Assembly: GCA_024364805.1 (NCBI GenBank)
Contig: CM044503.1
Coordinates: forward strand, 100,654,492-100,679,968
Reading direction: 5' to 3'
Source: Euprymna scolopes
Lineage: Eukaryota > Mollusca > Cephalopoda > Sepiida > Sepiolidae
Length of the DNA stretch: 25,477 bases
The translations under genes and the position numbers were made by a program. Positions 16,640 through 25,256 of this stretch are shown piece after piece (position 1 is the first letter of the stretch; each line of letters starts with the position of its first letter). The notes beneath the pieces are model-generated. The model saw only the letters and a program-made list of their open reading frames with translations, did not search any database and was not told where the DNA came from.

Positions 16640-16891
16640 CTTTGATCTTGACCTTGAAAAATAGGGTGTACTATCCCTAGCGAAGACCATCACGTCAGGT
16701 TTGGTCATGATGAAGCCACCGGTGTGGCCTGCAAGAGAGTATATATACATGGGCTGTGACCTTGACTTTTACCTTGGAAAATAGTGTGCTCCATCCCTAG
16801 GTGGGGGACCATCATCATGCCAGGTCCATAGGTGTGGGCTGTAGAAAAGTTGTACACACAGACATGTATGCTACTACTTTATATAGATAGA
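16640..16891 (-). mobile_element. Helitron-like unit with internal duplication (minus strand)
   Basis: Read on the minus strand from 16891, it begins TCTATCTATATAAAG, directly after the CTAG of the next unit (16892-16895), so the two are joined head-to-tail. It contains two copies of a module of about 110 bp. Each has 'ccttgacttttaccttggaa' or 'gatcttgaccttgaaaa', 'atccctag', 'gaccatca' and 'gtgtgg(g)c(c)tg' (16640-16755 and 16757-16850). I recall GACCTTGAC-type repeats from other marine invertebrates. The 3' end is not recognised. Confidence 0.55.
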
Positions 16892-17596
16892 CTAGTGGGC
16901 GTTGCCCGGGTGTTTGGAGGTGTAAAAGAAAAAAAAATGTTATGGTACGTAGTTAGGCTCGAACCCGAACTCTTAAGATTAATAGGCTGATGACTTCCCG
17001 CCATACTACGATGGCAGAGAAGTGAGAATGTGTGAAATAAAATGATTAAAATGTGATGTGACACAAACAGGTGCGTGTTTAATGAGGTCAAACATGACGC
17101 AACAGGGAATGAAACGCACTTAACGTTTCCGCACTGAATTTTAACTGCGGGATAGTTATTTTGTTTGTTTTTTTTTTTTTACCCAACTTTGTCTTGTTTT
17201 ATTTCCCCAACGTGTTGGGGAAAACCAGCTCCCCCTTTATTAGGGGAGTGTGTCCAAATGGAAGCAATTGTCTGATATGACGGTGAAAACCGACATTGAC
17301 CAAACCTCCATCGCTTTCCATGTGCTGGGAACTGCTGATACGATTTTACAGGTTCACTTTTTTTATACTGAAAGATGTGTCGATCGAAAATGATCTCGAA
17401 AATGGTGCGTAAAAGTCAGGCAAATTAAAGATAGGCACGACTCCCGTTCTTAACTCGTAAATATTATGATTTAGACAGTATATAAAAAGTTTTAAGAACG
17501 AGTGAGCCGACCGAGCACTCCCCTGAAAAAAGCCTTTTACGGACATACACAAAATGTGCACACACTAACACACACATTTTCGCTTTTATATATAGA
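16892..17596 (-). mobile_element. Non-autonomous Helitron, unit 1 (minus strand, 705 bp, both ends)
   Basis: On the minus strand it starts TCTATATATAAAAGCGAAAA at 17596, preceded by A. It ends with a GC-rich terminal segment (ccgggcaacgcccact) and CTAG at 16892-16895. Near the 3' end are tRNA-like boxes: A-like TGGCGGGAAGTCATCAG and B GGTTCGAGCCT, about 36 bases apart. The interior shares 'ttccccaa...ttggggaaaa' then 'ccagctcccc', and 'caattgtctgatatgacgg', with units 2 and 3. No coding capacity for Rep/helicase. It would depend on an autonomous partner elsewhere. Confidence 0.8.
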
Positions 17597-17854
17597 TATA
17601 GTAATAAGTAGCATGACTACACATCTAAAACAAGATTTAAGGCTCCTAAAATTCATACTAGAATGGTCTACTAGTATACTATACTAAAATTACAATTACA
17701 ATTCTCTTCATTCATTGACAGAATGATAGCAGGCTAACCGTTCTTTACATGGATCTAATAAAGGTTTCCATTCAAAATTTCACATAGATACTTTTGTTTG
17801 ACAAGAAAGTTAGAGATTACATTGTCTAAATAATTCCAATTATTAATAATAAAA
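17597..17854. repeat. Remnant of fold-back SINE tail in AT-rich sequence
   Basis: 'ctaataaaggtttccattca' then 'aaatttcacatagatac', then 'tttgtttgacaaga' and 'gttagagattacatt' (17756-17825) follow the SINE tail seen at 6045-6130 in the same order. The remainder is AT-rich and unassigned. Confidence 0.5.
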
Positions 17855-17975
17855 AATATTAAGATTATTAAAATTGAGCCCTGTCTGGGAAATAAAAAAA
17901 AAAAGACAGTGAACTAGTCGACATGCAATGTTCACGACTTCCGCTTAATAGAACACTCTTGACTGCTTTACTGTC
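17855..17975. repeat. Dispersed repeat, second copy of 10468-10572
   Basis: Shares 'gggaaataaaa', 'agacagtgaactag', 'cacgacttccgctt' and 'agaacactcttgactgcttt' with 10499-10577. It can also fold through its own complementary ends (ACAGTGAA near 17905; TTGACTGC near 17959). It follows SINE-tail sequence, as the first copy precedes one. Confidence 0.6.
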
Positions 17976-18439
17976 GTGCCCACATTTGGCATTTATAGAT
18001 GCTTAATTTCTCTTAATTCTTATATCAATTAATGATGGCCTGGAAGTAATGGCCTAGCAAATGGAGTTAAAGGTGACTCTAGATGAGTTTGAATCTCCTG
18101 ATCAGTAGTAGTCACTTCCTGCACTGATGATTGCGTAAGCATAAAACACTAGTAAAAAATGATTATTATATTTATCATTATAAGCTGATATAATTATATC
18201 AACAAAATTAGCAAATAAAAATCAAAAACGTGTCGTTAAGAACTGTTCCACAAAAAACACCATTTTGCACAAAATGGCCTAGAAAGTTTTTAGATGGAAG
18301 ACTTTAAAGGTAGATAACTCTTTGCTAAAATTATCTCCCTTGCCATCTTAAAGCATGATTGATGGTGAAAGAGATGAGACAGAGGTTCAAAATAGAGAAT
18401 TGTACTAAAAGTAATTCCTTCAGTTGTAAAGTTGTTTAA
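17976..18439. other. Unassigned stretch; weak tRNA-like head and mollusc-type motif
   Basis: TGGCCTAGCAAATGG at 18050 and GAGTTTGAATCTCC at 18085 have the look and spacing of boxes A and B of a tRNA-Leu-like SINE head, but the tail is not recognised. 'aaaggtagataactc' at 18306 and 'ttatctccctt' at 18331 form an inverted pair of the AAGGGAGATAACTC-type motif. Confidence 0.4.
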
Positions 18440-18776
18440 GAAATCTGTTACATTTTTCTTTGTCTATCTGTCTGTCCATCTGTTCTACTTTTTCTCAGAA
18501 ACTATTGGGCCGATTTGGTTGAAATTGTATACAAACCTTTGTTATATGGTGTAGTGAACTAAGTATTATGGTATGCTTTCGATGTACAGTTAGGGATTAA
18601 TAGTGATTAGTATTTAATGCAAAAAATGAGCACAAATTTAACCATATTCAACCATAAATGTGGCGTGAAACACTCATTCTAAGTCAATGGGCTATAACTT
18701 TTGCCCATTTTTATGGCTAAAACGTCTAGTCATTTATATTATTGCTCTCCATATTTCTTTATATTTTATATTTATG
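18440..18776 (+). repeat. Possible Helitron 5' region (+ strand)
   Basis: A 'tctatctgtctgtccatctg' run is followed by 'tttctcagaaactattgggc' and 'cgatttggttgaaattgtat'. The phrase 'actattgggccgatttggtt' recurs near 5' ends of invertebrate Helitrons and related repeats. Neither end is defined here, so this is a tentative label. Confidence 0.3.
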
Positions 18777-19276
18777 CTAGCAAGGGTACCCGGCACTTGC
18801 CCGGATGTGGAGGTTTTATGGTGAGGGTATGGAGCAGCAAAGAAAAAAAAAACAATTAACCAACCCTCTAAAAAAAATTAAAATAGCGAGTACCCGTGTG
18901 AGCGAAAAAAAAAAATAGTTGCAGTAGCCAGGTTCGAACCTGTAACGCCAAGAGGAAAAAGAGGTAAACAAAAGGAAACGTTTTAGTCGCTGCATTCACC
19001 ACGACTTATGAGGTTGCGAGCATTCAGAATAAGCTTAGTCATTGCAAGGCGTATGATGACTTTTCAAAAATATTGACGCAAAAAAAAAATGACCCCTCCC
19101 TGCAAAGAACAGCTCAGTTGACTGAGAATTAATGTTTTTTGGTCAGTTTTTGGATATTTGTTGTCCGAGAGTCCAATCTTTCTAACCATATTGATTTTGT
19201 CAATGTTGGTCACGTATATCGAATGTTTTTGCAGGCATACAAACACACACACACATTTTGCCTTTTATATTATAGA
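18777..19276 (-). mobile_element. Non-autonomous Helitron, unit 0 (minus strand, 500 bp)
   Basis: The 5' end TCTATAATATAAAAGGC is at 19276, adjoining the CTAG of unit 2 (19277-19280). The 3' end has a short hairpin (CCGGGCAAGTGCCGG), then 'gtacccttg' and CTAG at 18777-18780. It is a different subfamily from units 1-3 and closest to R2. Box B is GGTTCGAACCTGG (minus strand, about 18930). A pyrimidine-rich stretch of about 40 bases lies between the A-like region and box B. A (CA)n lies at the 5' end. Confidence 0.75.
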
Positions 19277-19994
19277 CTAGTGGAGGTGCCTGGCATTACC
19301 CGGGTGTTTGTTGTTGGTGTGTGTGTGTGTTGGGGGGGGGTAGATAAAAAAACTTTTAAAGTTTTGGTAGGAAGGTAGGATCGAACCAGAAGCTGTGAGG
19401 CGAAAGGGGAAGATCAAGTGTGAAAAAAACCTGACACGTTACTCGCTAGGCCAGCAAGAGAGAGTAACAGAAAGATGTTTGATTTTATTTAAGCATAAAA
19501 ACTGAATTGACAGGTGCGCGTATTTAATGAGGTCAAAAAGAAATAACGCAGTTAACTTTTACTGCGAGGCAGGTTTTGGGGTTTGTTTCCCCAAGATGTT
19601 GTAAAACCAGCTCCCCATTTAAAGGGGATTGTCCAAATTGAATAGCAATTGTCTGATATAAGGAGTTCCACCCCCCACCCCGCTTTGATCAAAAGCTACT
19701 TGCTTTCTAGACGTTCCCGGTAGGAGGAAACCACATCTTCGCATTAGATTTAGTTTCGCTTTTATACGAAAAGGCCGAATCAAGACGAGAGGGGCTGAAA
19801 TAGCAAGAATTTTGTAAAAATCAATGTAAATAAATCTAGACGTGACGTGCATTTGCAAATCGTACATATTATGATCCAGGGGGTATATAAACAGTTCTAA
19901 GACATAGTAACTCCACGGAGATACCCCCCCCCCCAAAGCATTTGCTGGACATACATAAAATGTGCACACACATTTTGCCTTTTATATATATAGA
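19277..19994 (-). mobile_element. Non-autonomous Helitron, unit 2 (minus strand, 718 bp)
   Basis: It starts TCTATATATATAAAAGGC at 19994 and ends with hairpin CCCGGGTAATGCCAGG, then CACCTCCA and CTAG at 19280-19277. tRNA-like boxes TGGCCTAGCGAGTAACG and GGTTCGATCCTACC lie near the 3' end. The interior matches units 1 and 3 ('ttccccaa', 'ccagctcccc', 'caattgtctgatat', and a 5' 'gtgcacattttatgtatgtc' block). It is head-to-tail with units 0 and 3. Confidence 0.82.
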
Positions 19995-20744
19995 CTAGCG
20001 GGGGTGCCTGGCATTGCCCAAGTGTTTAGAGGGGGGGGGGTTAAATAAAAAAAAAAGCAATGAAATAACCTTGTTTTTAATATAATATTAAAAAACTATG
20101 TTAAAACTTCTTCAAAAAATCTGAAAAACAAAAACAAACAAAACAGCGAACATGATGGAAATAAATAAAAAATGTTAAAACTTCATTGAGCGGGTGTTTG
20201 AAAAAAAAAGTTTTGGGGAGGGAGGTAGGCTCGAAAGCGGAAAAGAAGCCTGACGCCTTACCTCGACTACGAAGGTAGGTGAAGGAGAATGGATGACATT
20301 TAATGATTAAAAAGTGAATTGACAGGTGTGTAAATTTAATGAGGTCACACATCAATCCCGCAGTTAAGTTTGGCTGCGAGGCAATTTTTTTGGTTTTGTT
20401 TCCCCAAAATGTTGGGGGGGGGGGCAGGTCTCCATAAAAATAGGGGTGTCCAAATGAAAAGCAATTGTCTGATATGACGGAGGAAGTGACCTCGTTTCAA
20501 TTTAGTTTCACTTTATTTATACTAAAAAGCCAAACAAACACGCGAGAAAGCGAAATAGCACAAATTTTATAAAAGTCGAGCAAAATAAATCTAGACACGA
20601 CATGCGTTCACAAATCGTAGATATTATTATTTAGGGGGTGTATAAATAGTTCTAAAACGTAGTAACCCCCCCCCCCGGAGGAGCCCAGCAAAAAAAAAGC
20701 CTTTCTTGGACATACAAAGATAGAAGATTGTTTTATATTATTTA
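19995..20744 (-). mobile_element. Non-autonomous Helitron, unit 3 (minus strand, about 750 bp)
   Basis: The 3' end CTAG at 19998-19995 abuts the TC start of unit 2 (CTAG|TC). The interior is the same as unit 2, including 'agcaattgtctgatatgacg'. The 5' end is altered: the usual TCTATATATAAAAGGC is replaced by 'aataatataaaacaatctt' next to unit 4, so its exact start is uncertain. It holds G- and C-runs (20030-20040, 20414-20424, 20666-20676). Confidence 0.75.
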
Positions 20745-20912
20745 CTAGCGAGGGGTACCCGGCATTGCCCGGGTGTTTGGAGGTGTGTGTGGAAACTCCG
20801 GGGGTGTGGGGGTTAAAAAAAAAAATGTTTTCGTAGGTAAGTATGAGGATCGAACCCGAACCCTTGAAGCAAAGTTGTAAATTAACCATTGCCCCACCGC
20901 GAGATGCTAACG
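20745..20912 (-). mobile_element. Non-autonomous Helitron, unit 4 (minus strand, 3' end only)
   Basis: The 3' end CTAG at 20748-20745, the hairpin CCCGGGCAATGCCGGG and box B GGTTCGATCCTCATAC are all present. An A-like 'tggggcaatggttaatttac' lies upstream of box B. The unit stops at about 20912, where the long inverted repeat begins, so it is truncated or split there. No 5' part appears beyond the inverted repeat. Confidence 0.7.
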
Positions 20913-21521
20913 GAAAATTGACCTTTTAACTCTAAGCAGTTCCGGAAATATCGCAAGTTTGGTATTTTAAGTATATCGTATCAAGGTGTAAATTCACAAA
21001 ATTACGTTTTGGGACATAAATCAATTTCTAGACCTTGAAAATTTGCATGCACAAGGTTTTCCACATGAGGAATCCAAAAATCACATTTAAAACCTCTGAA
21101 AATGTTTCTGAGTTATTGAACTTTTAATCCCAAATTTGGGTATTGGTCTAAGGCAACCCAAAAATACATGTGGCACTATTGGAAATTGAAATTTTTTTTT
21201 TGTTCCTAGACATTCTTGATAGTCTGAACTTAAAATCCTCCAAAAAAAGTGTTTGGTCCTTTCCTCGTTAGCTCACAATTGAACCTCAAAGATGGACAGT
21301 TTTACGGGCCTCACTTCCAGAGGTTTTAAATGTGATTTTTGGATTCCTCATGTGGAAAACCTTGTCCATGCAAATTTTCAAGGTTCTACCTAGTCTAGAA
21401 ATTGATTTATGCCCAAAAACGTAATTTCATAATTTCGCAAATTTGCGCCTCGACGCGATATACGTAAAATACCAAAATTGCAATATTTCTGGAACCGCTT
21501 AGAGTTAAAAGCTCAATTTTC
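20913..21521. mobile_element. 609-bp element with inverted-repeat arms of about 190-200 bp
   Basis: The left arm (20913-21098) starts GGAAAATTGACCTTTTAACT. The right arm (21318-21521) is its inverse, ending AGAGTTAAAAGCTCAATTTTC. Shared blocks include 'aatcaatttctaga', 'ccttgaaaatttgcatg', 'caaggttttccacatgagga' and 'tcacatttaaaacctctg'. The right arm holds about 18 extra bases. The loop of about 220 bp is unrelated to either arm and has no open frame. It looks like a fold-back DNA element or a large MITE. No transposase is seen and no target duplication was identified. Confidence 0.8.
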
Positions 21522-22207
21522 AGGATTCCCTAGTTTTTATGATACCAACATATGGTGAAAGTTTGGAAAAATCTGAGAGGTAAGGGTGTCAAAGATGGTT
21601 TTTTTTTCTGGATGATTTGAGATGGAATTACCCTAGTATGAATTAATCAAGATTGAACCCCGGTCTCATTACCAGTTATAATGCTACTAGATCAGGCTGC
21701 CTGAATTTTTTTTTTTTTCACAAACACTGGTCAATTTTTTTCAATATTATTTCTGTTATCACGAAATTAATTCAATAAAAAATTAATAACAGAAATAAAA
21801 CCAATATTCTTTTTGTTGCTACAAGGAAAATACAATCAATAATTATAGGGCAGTTTTTATGAAACTTTAAAATTCGAATCAATAAAAAAACACTCATTGT
21901 AAGGTAAGTTTACTGGATAATTTATTTTTTGAATAGAAAACAATTTTTTAAAAATTTTTACATGATTTTTTTCTTTGATTTTTATTTTTATTCAAAGCAA
22001 GATAAATATTAAGTTTTTCTGTTATATTTTTTAATATTAAACAAATGATAGGAAACAAATGTTTTAACTGATGTTGGCTGCTACAATTTCACTGACTCTG
22101 CACCTTTCAGCATTTTCCATAAAATTCAGCAATACACTAGCACAGTCCTTATTCTGTACAAGCTGTACCCACCTGGCTACGCGCAACCATGCCTGAGTCT
22201 GGTTGAC
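21522..22207. other. AT-rich stretch with a small inverted repeat
   Basis: A small inverted repeat at about 21742-21812 pairs 'aatattatttctgttat' with 'ataacagaaataaaaccaat'. The remainder is AT-rich with no recognised exon or element. Confidence 0.55.
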
Positions 22208-22365
22208 ACAAGTGTTAGAGACACACACACACAGGCACACATGTAAACACACAGGGAAGCACAAACCCAAAAAACATACATGCACACACAAAAAAACACA
22301 TGCATGTGCACACAAAAACATGCACATGCAAAAACATGCGCACGCAAACAAACATATGCACAGAA

Positions 22366-22408
<43 letters not shown>

Positions 22409-22567
22409 AAAAAAAAATACACACATACACATATGGACGCACAAACAAACTCACGCAGATATGAAAAAATACACACACAAAATAAACAAAAACACATACA
22501 GAACCACACTCACGCACATACGCACTAAAAAAATCACACACGCACCATTACACACACACTTCAAAAA
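22208..22567. repeat. (CA)-rich compound microsatellite, about 360 bp
   Basis: CACA, CATGCACA and ACAAAAACA-type words fill the stretch, with a pure (CA)n run of about 16 units at 22372-22403 followed by A12. Long open frames appear in several frames on both strands only because CA repeats lack stop codons; they are not genes. Confidence 0.93.
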
Positions 22568-23160
22568 TAGTAAGGAGTAGACAATTTAAAGGCTTTAAAA
22601 TCACACAAGATTTTGAAGTACATAAAATGTCAATTTATGCTTATAATTAAATGTTAGAGTAAAGCATTATAGTTAACGAAAAGAAAAAACAAAGAAAATT
22701 GCAGTTTTGAGTGTCTGGTAAAGAGTAAGAAAAGAAACAATGATAACCATAAATGTTCTTTTTTATTGTTTTTTTTAATGTATTTTTTTAGGGTGGTACA
22801 GGAAAGAATTCAAAGTAGAAAAATAAAAAAATAAAAAAAAGAAAGAAAAAATGAAAAAGTGAACAATCTGTTACAAAACCAAATAAAACTATTTAAAAAA
22901 AAAAAAAGCAACGTTAACTGTTTGGTAGAGAGAATTGGAGAATGAAAAACAATGCTAACCGTAAATGTAATTATGTTTGTATCTGGGATGTTTTTTTTTT
23001 AAAAGGGGTTAGTTTCATGGTGACAATGTCTGTGTAGGTAACGGTAAGGGTATTAATAGGTAAAATTACGATTATGAGAAGTTAAGATTTTTTGTAGTTG
23101 GTTTAATATTTATAAAACGAATGCTTCGTAAAGAGGGAGACGCCATGTTTGTGAAAGTCT
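22568..23160. repeat. AT-rich stretch with diverged duplication of about 205 bp
   Basis: 'tgtctggtaaagagtaagaa' and 'aacaatgataaccataaatg' (22713-22756) recur as 'tgtttggtagagagaattgg' and 'aacaatgctaaccgtaaatg' (22919-22966). A-runs lie between. No coding potential. Confidence 0.55.
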
Positions 23161-23667
23161 GACACATTTGTTTTTGAATAAGTTGTTTATTCCTGAATAA
23201 TTGATCTGTCAGTTCTCAGCCAATGAGAAAAGCCGGAAATTTCTAAGGGAGAAATCATTATTTTGTTATCAGTAACTGGAAAGATAATGGTATGTATATG
23301 AGTATATGAACCACTTACGAAGGGTGCCAAGGAAAAATAGTTATAAGGTGTGTATATAGTCTCAGTGATGAGTTGGGGCTGTATGAGGACTGTAGATTTA
23401 GAGGGAAAAATAAGAACTACCTCATCAAAAGATGTTGCGATTGTGATGATGTTGTTCCTAGGATGTAATGTAGGATTTTATTATAACGACCAAATTTGTC
23501 TAAAATGGCGTTCTAAAGTTACATAAGATAGTGGCTAATAATCTAGACATAATAAATTTGTATGTGGCATATGCTGTTACAAACCTACAGTATTTTGGTC
23601 TAGAGGGGAATTTCTGCAATGAAAATATTATATAGTAAATAAGTATCAAAAAATATTGTCAATCAAG
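23161..23667 (+). other. Probable intron upstream of the exon
   Basis: No repeat family recognised. Stops occur in all frames. It leads into the acceptor site at 23697, so it belongs to the intron of the gene carried on the + strand if the exon call is right. No upstream exon of this gene was found in the window. Confidence 0.45.
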
Positions 23668-23697
23668 CTAATAACATTTAATCTTGTTTGATTTCAG
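23668..23697 (+). other. 3' splice site: branch-like sequence and acceptor
   Basis: GCTAATAAC at about 23667-23675 fits a branch-point consensus (ctaat). A T-rich stretch 'ttaatcttgtttgatttcag' ends in CAG at 23695-23697, about 25 bases later. The distance and pyrimidine content are typical of an animal acceptor. Confidence 0.65.
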
Positions 23698-23844
23698 AAT
23701 CCTGTCAATGGCACAAATGATGTATTTAAACGCCGAGCACAATCAGGAAATGAGTCCCCTTTTACACTACAAGTTGTAAATAATGGACCTTCCTCCCCGG
23801 GAGCCATGAGCATCACCCGACGTAGATTTTCGCCGTCAAATTCA
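23698..23844 (+). CDS. Internal coding exon of an unidentified host protein (partial gene)
   Basis: The 147 bases between a good acceptor (ATTTCAG|AA) and a good donor (TCA|GTGAGA at 23845) are open in one frame, giving 49 codons with phase 0 at both ends. The translation starts NPVNGTNDVFKRRAQSGNES, continues PFTLQVVNNGP and ends SSPGAMSITRRRFSPSNS. It is hydrophilic, Ser/Pro/Arg-rich and balanced in composition, unlike the repeats around it. RRRFSPS looks like a basophilic-kinase or proline-directed phosphorylation site in a disordered region. In the same frame a TGA lies just upstream of the acceptor. I do not recognise the protein. A symmetric 147-bp exon can be skipped without shifting frame, so it could be alternatively spliced. 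No other exon of the gene was found here. Confidence 0.65.
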
Positions 23845-24680
23845 GTGAGACATTTGTTTTATTTAATTTTTAATTTTTTTATTTATTCATTTATTTTTTT
23901 TACAAAATTTTTTTTTTTTCTCAAATTAATTTTTTTTTCTTTCTTTGATTTCTTTGTTGTTCTGACTGACTGTCCAGTTGTGGACAGATTTTTATGGCTT
24001 GCATGGATATGCCTTTTGGTGGCTGCTCGGACAGCTGTTCATCATTTAGTTTGATCCACGACATCCCCCTTGTCAAGCTTTCCTCCTTGACATATAAAGC
24101 CCACGTTTTTGCAGGGGGGGGGGGTCACTGCCAGACAGCTGTCAACTTCCATGATTCAAGCTCTGTTTATTCACTTACCATTGCACTTGACATCACCAAA
24201 TCAGCAGAGACATTTTTTTTACATAGTGCTACAACCAGGGATGAGATTTGCAAAAAGATTGGAGTTGATGACATGCTTTGACACCTTCATGAGACATGTT
24301 TCTTTGTAAAATTTCTCCTTGGTTTTCCCTTGTCCTTTCCTGGTGTTTCTCATTTTCACTAATGCTGTCATATTCCTTACCTCTAAAGGGGAGATAATCC
24401 AAGTAAACTTTAGTTCATTTTTAGATCAATTATACTTGAGCCACACCCAGAATGAGGGACACATTTTGCCTTGACACCGGTTTCTTTGCTTCTGTTTGAA
24501 TTATAAACAAAACAATCAATATGCACATTTATGCCTTTATGGAATTGTTTTATCTACGAGCACGTTTTGTTAGACACACCTTTTGAAAAAAAGAGTAGTT
24601 ATCTATAAAATGAAACAAAAACTACAAACTTTAAAAAAAAAATGTAAAAACAAATGAGGCAATAACTTATTACGTTTCTT
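23845..24680 (+). other. Probable intron downstream of the exon
   Basis: Begins with donor GTGAGA, then a very T-rich run (23850-23950) and a G10 run (24114-24123). AAAGGGGAGATAATCC at 24385 is another mollusc-type motif. Open frames here have no domain or plausible splice sites that I can support. Confidence 0.5.
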
Positions 24681-25155
24681 AATTTTTGAGATGACGATTG
24701 GTTATTCGCATTATTTGGATTCCTTGGACTACTGTTCTCATCTTGAGTGTGATTTTCACAACGTTCTGATCGATGTAACCTCCAACCTTGTTCAGGTGTA
24801 CCATGTTGAACTCTGGAATGTTTCTGTTGTAACTTGGAAATTTTGACAGAATTTCAAACGGAACCCTTTATTTACTTCACGGGAGTAGCATGCTCTTGTT
24901 CCGTCAGCCATGATTGGATAGAGGTCTTCAGAAATTTACAATTTTATTTTTCAGTCGCTCACACTGAGAATGGAACCTTCACCTTCAGGAGAATATCACT
25001 TTTACAATTGATTTTACCAAGTACTCTAACCTCCGTGCCACAGGTCTTTTTGAATAAGAAACACCTGGAAAAGGTTGAAGATTACATCGAATGAAACGTG
25101 AAAATCACCCTCAAGATAGAGAACAGTAGTCCGAAGAATCCAAATAATACTCATA
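24681..25155 (-). mobile_element. Fold-back tRNA-headed SINE, unit e (most complete)
   Basis: The left arm is the inverted tail (24681-24835): AATTTTTGAGATGACGATTG, 'tggactactgttctcatctt', 'gagtgtgattttcacaacgt', 'gatgtaacctccaaccttgt' and 'tcaggtgtaccatgttgaac'. The centre, on the minus strand, is the body ('ccctttatttacttcacggg', 'catgctcttgttccgtcagc') and a tRNA-like head ending at about 25047. Box B is diverged (AGGTTCCATTCTCAG) and box A reads TGGCACGGAGGTTAGAG. The right arm is the same tail in + orientation (25060-25155): 'acacctggaaaaggttgaag', 'attacatcgaatgaaacgtg', 'aaaatcaccctcaagat' and 'gaacagtagtccgaagaatc'. Both arms are long, so this copy defines the fold-back layout best. 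Confidence 0.8.
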
Positions 25156-25256
25156 ACTTATTGTTGTTAAATTTGATGTTTTACAAATAATTTTCCAAAA
25201 ATTATTAGGTTATATTAAAAAGGCATACAGTAAATATCATTTTTCAAAATGGTATT

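Noticed and set aside
22064-22580. Long open frames on both strands in the (CA)-rich tract
   Set aside because: CA repeats contain no stop codons in any frame. The products are His/Thr or Cys/Val repeats in overlapping frames, with no splice sites or domains.
23994-24309. Overlapping + strand frames downstream of the exon
   Set aside because: No domain, no plausible splice sites, and a G10 run interrupts the region. Treated as intron.
24834-25094. Open frame of 86 codons at 24834-25094 as a gene
   Set aside because: It runs across the body, head and right arm of fold-back SINE unit e; it is an accidental frame in a non-coding repeat.
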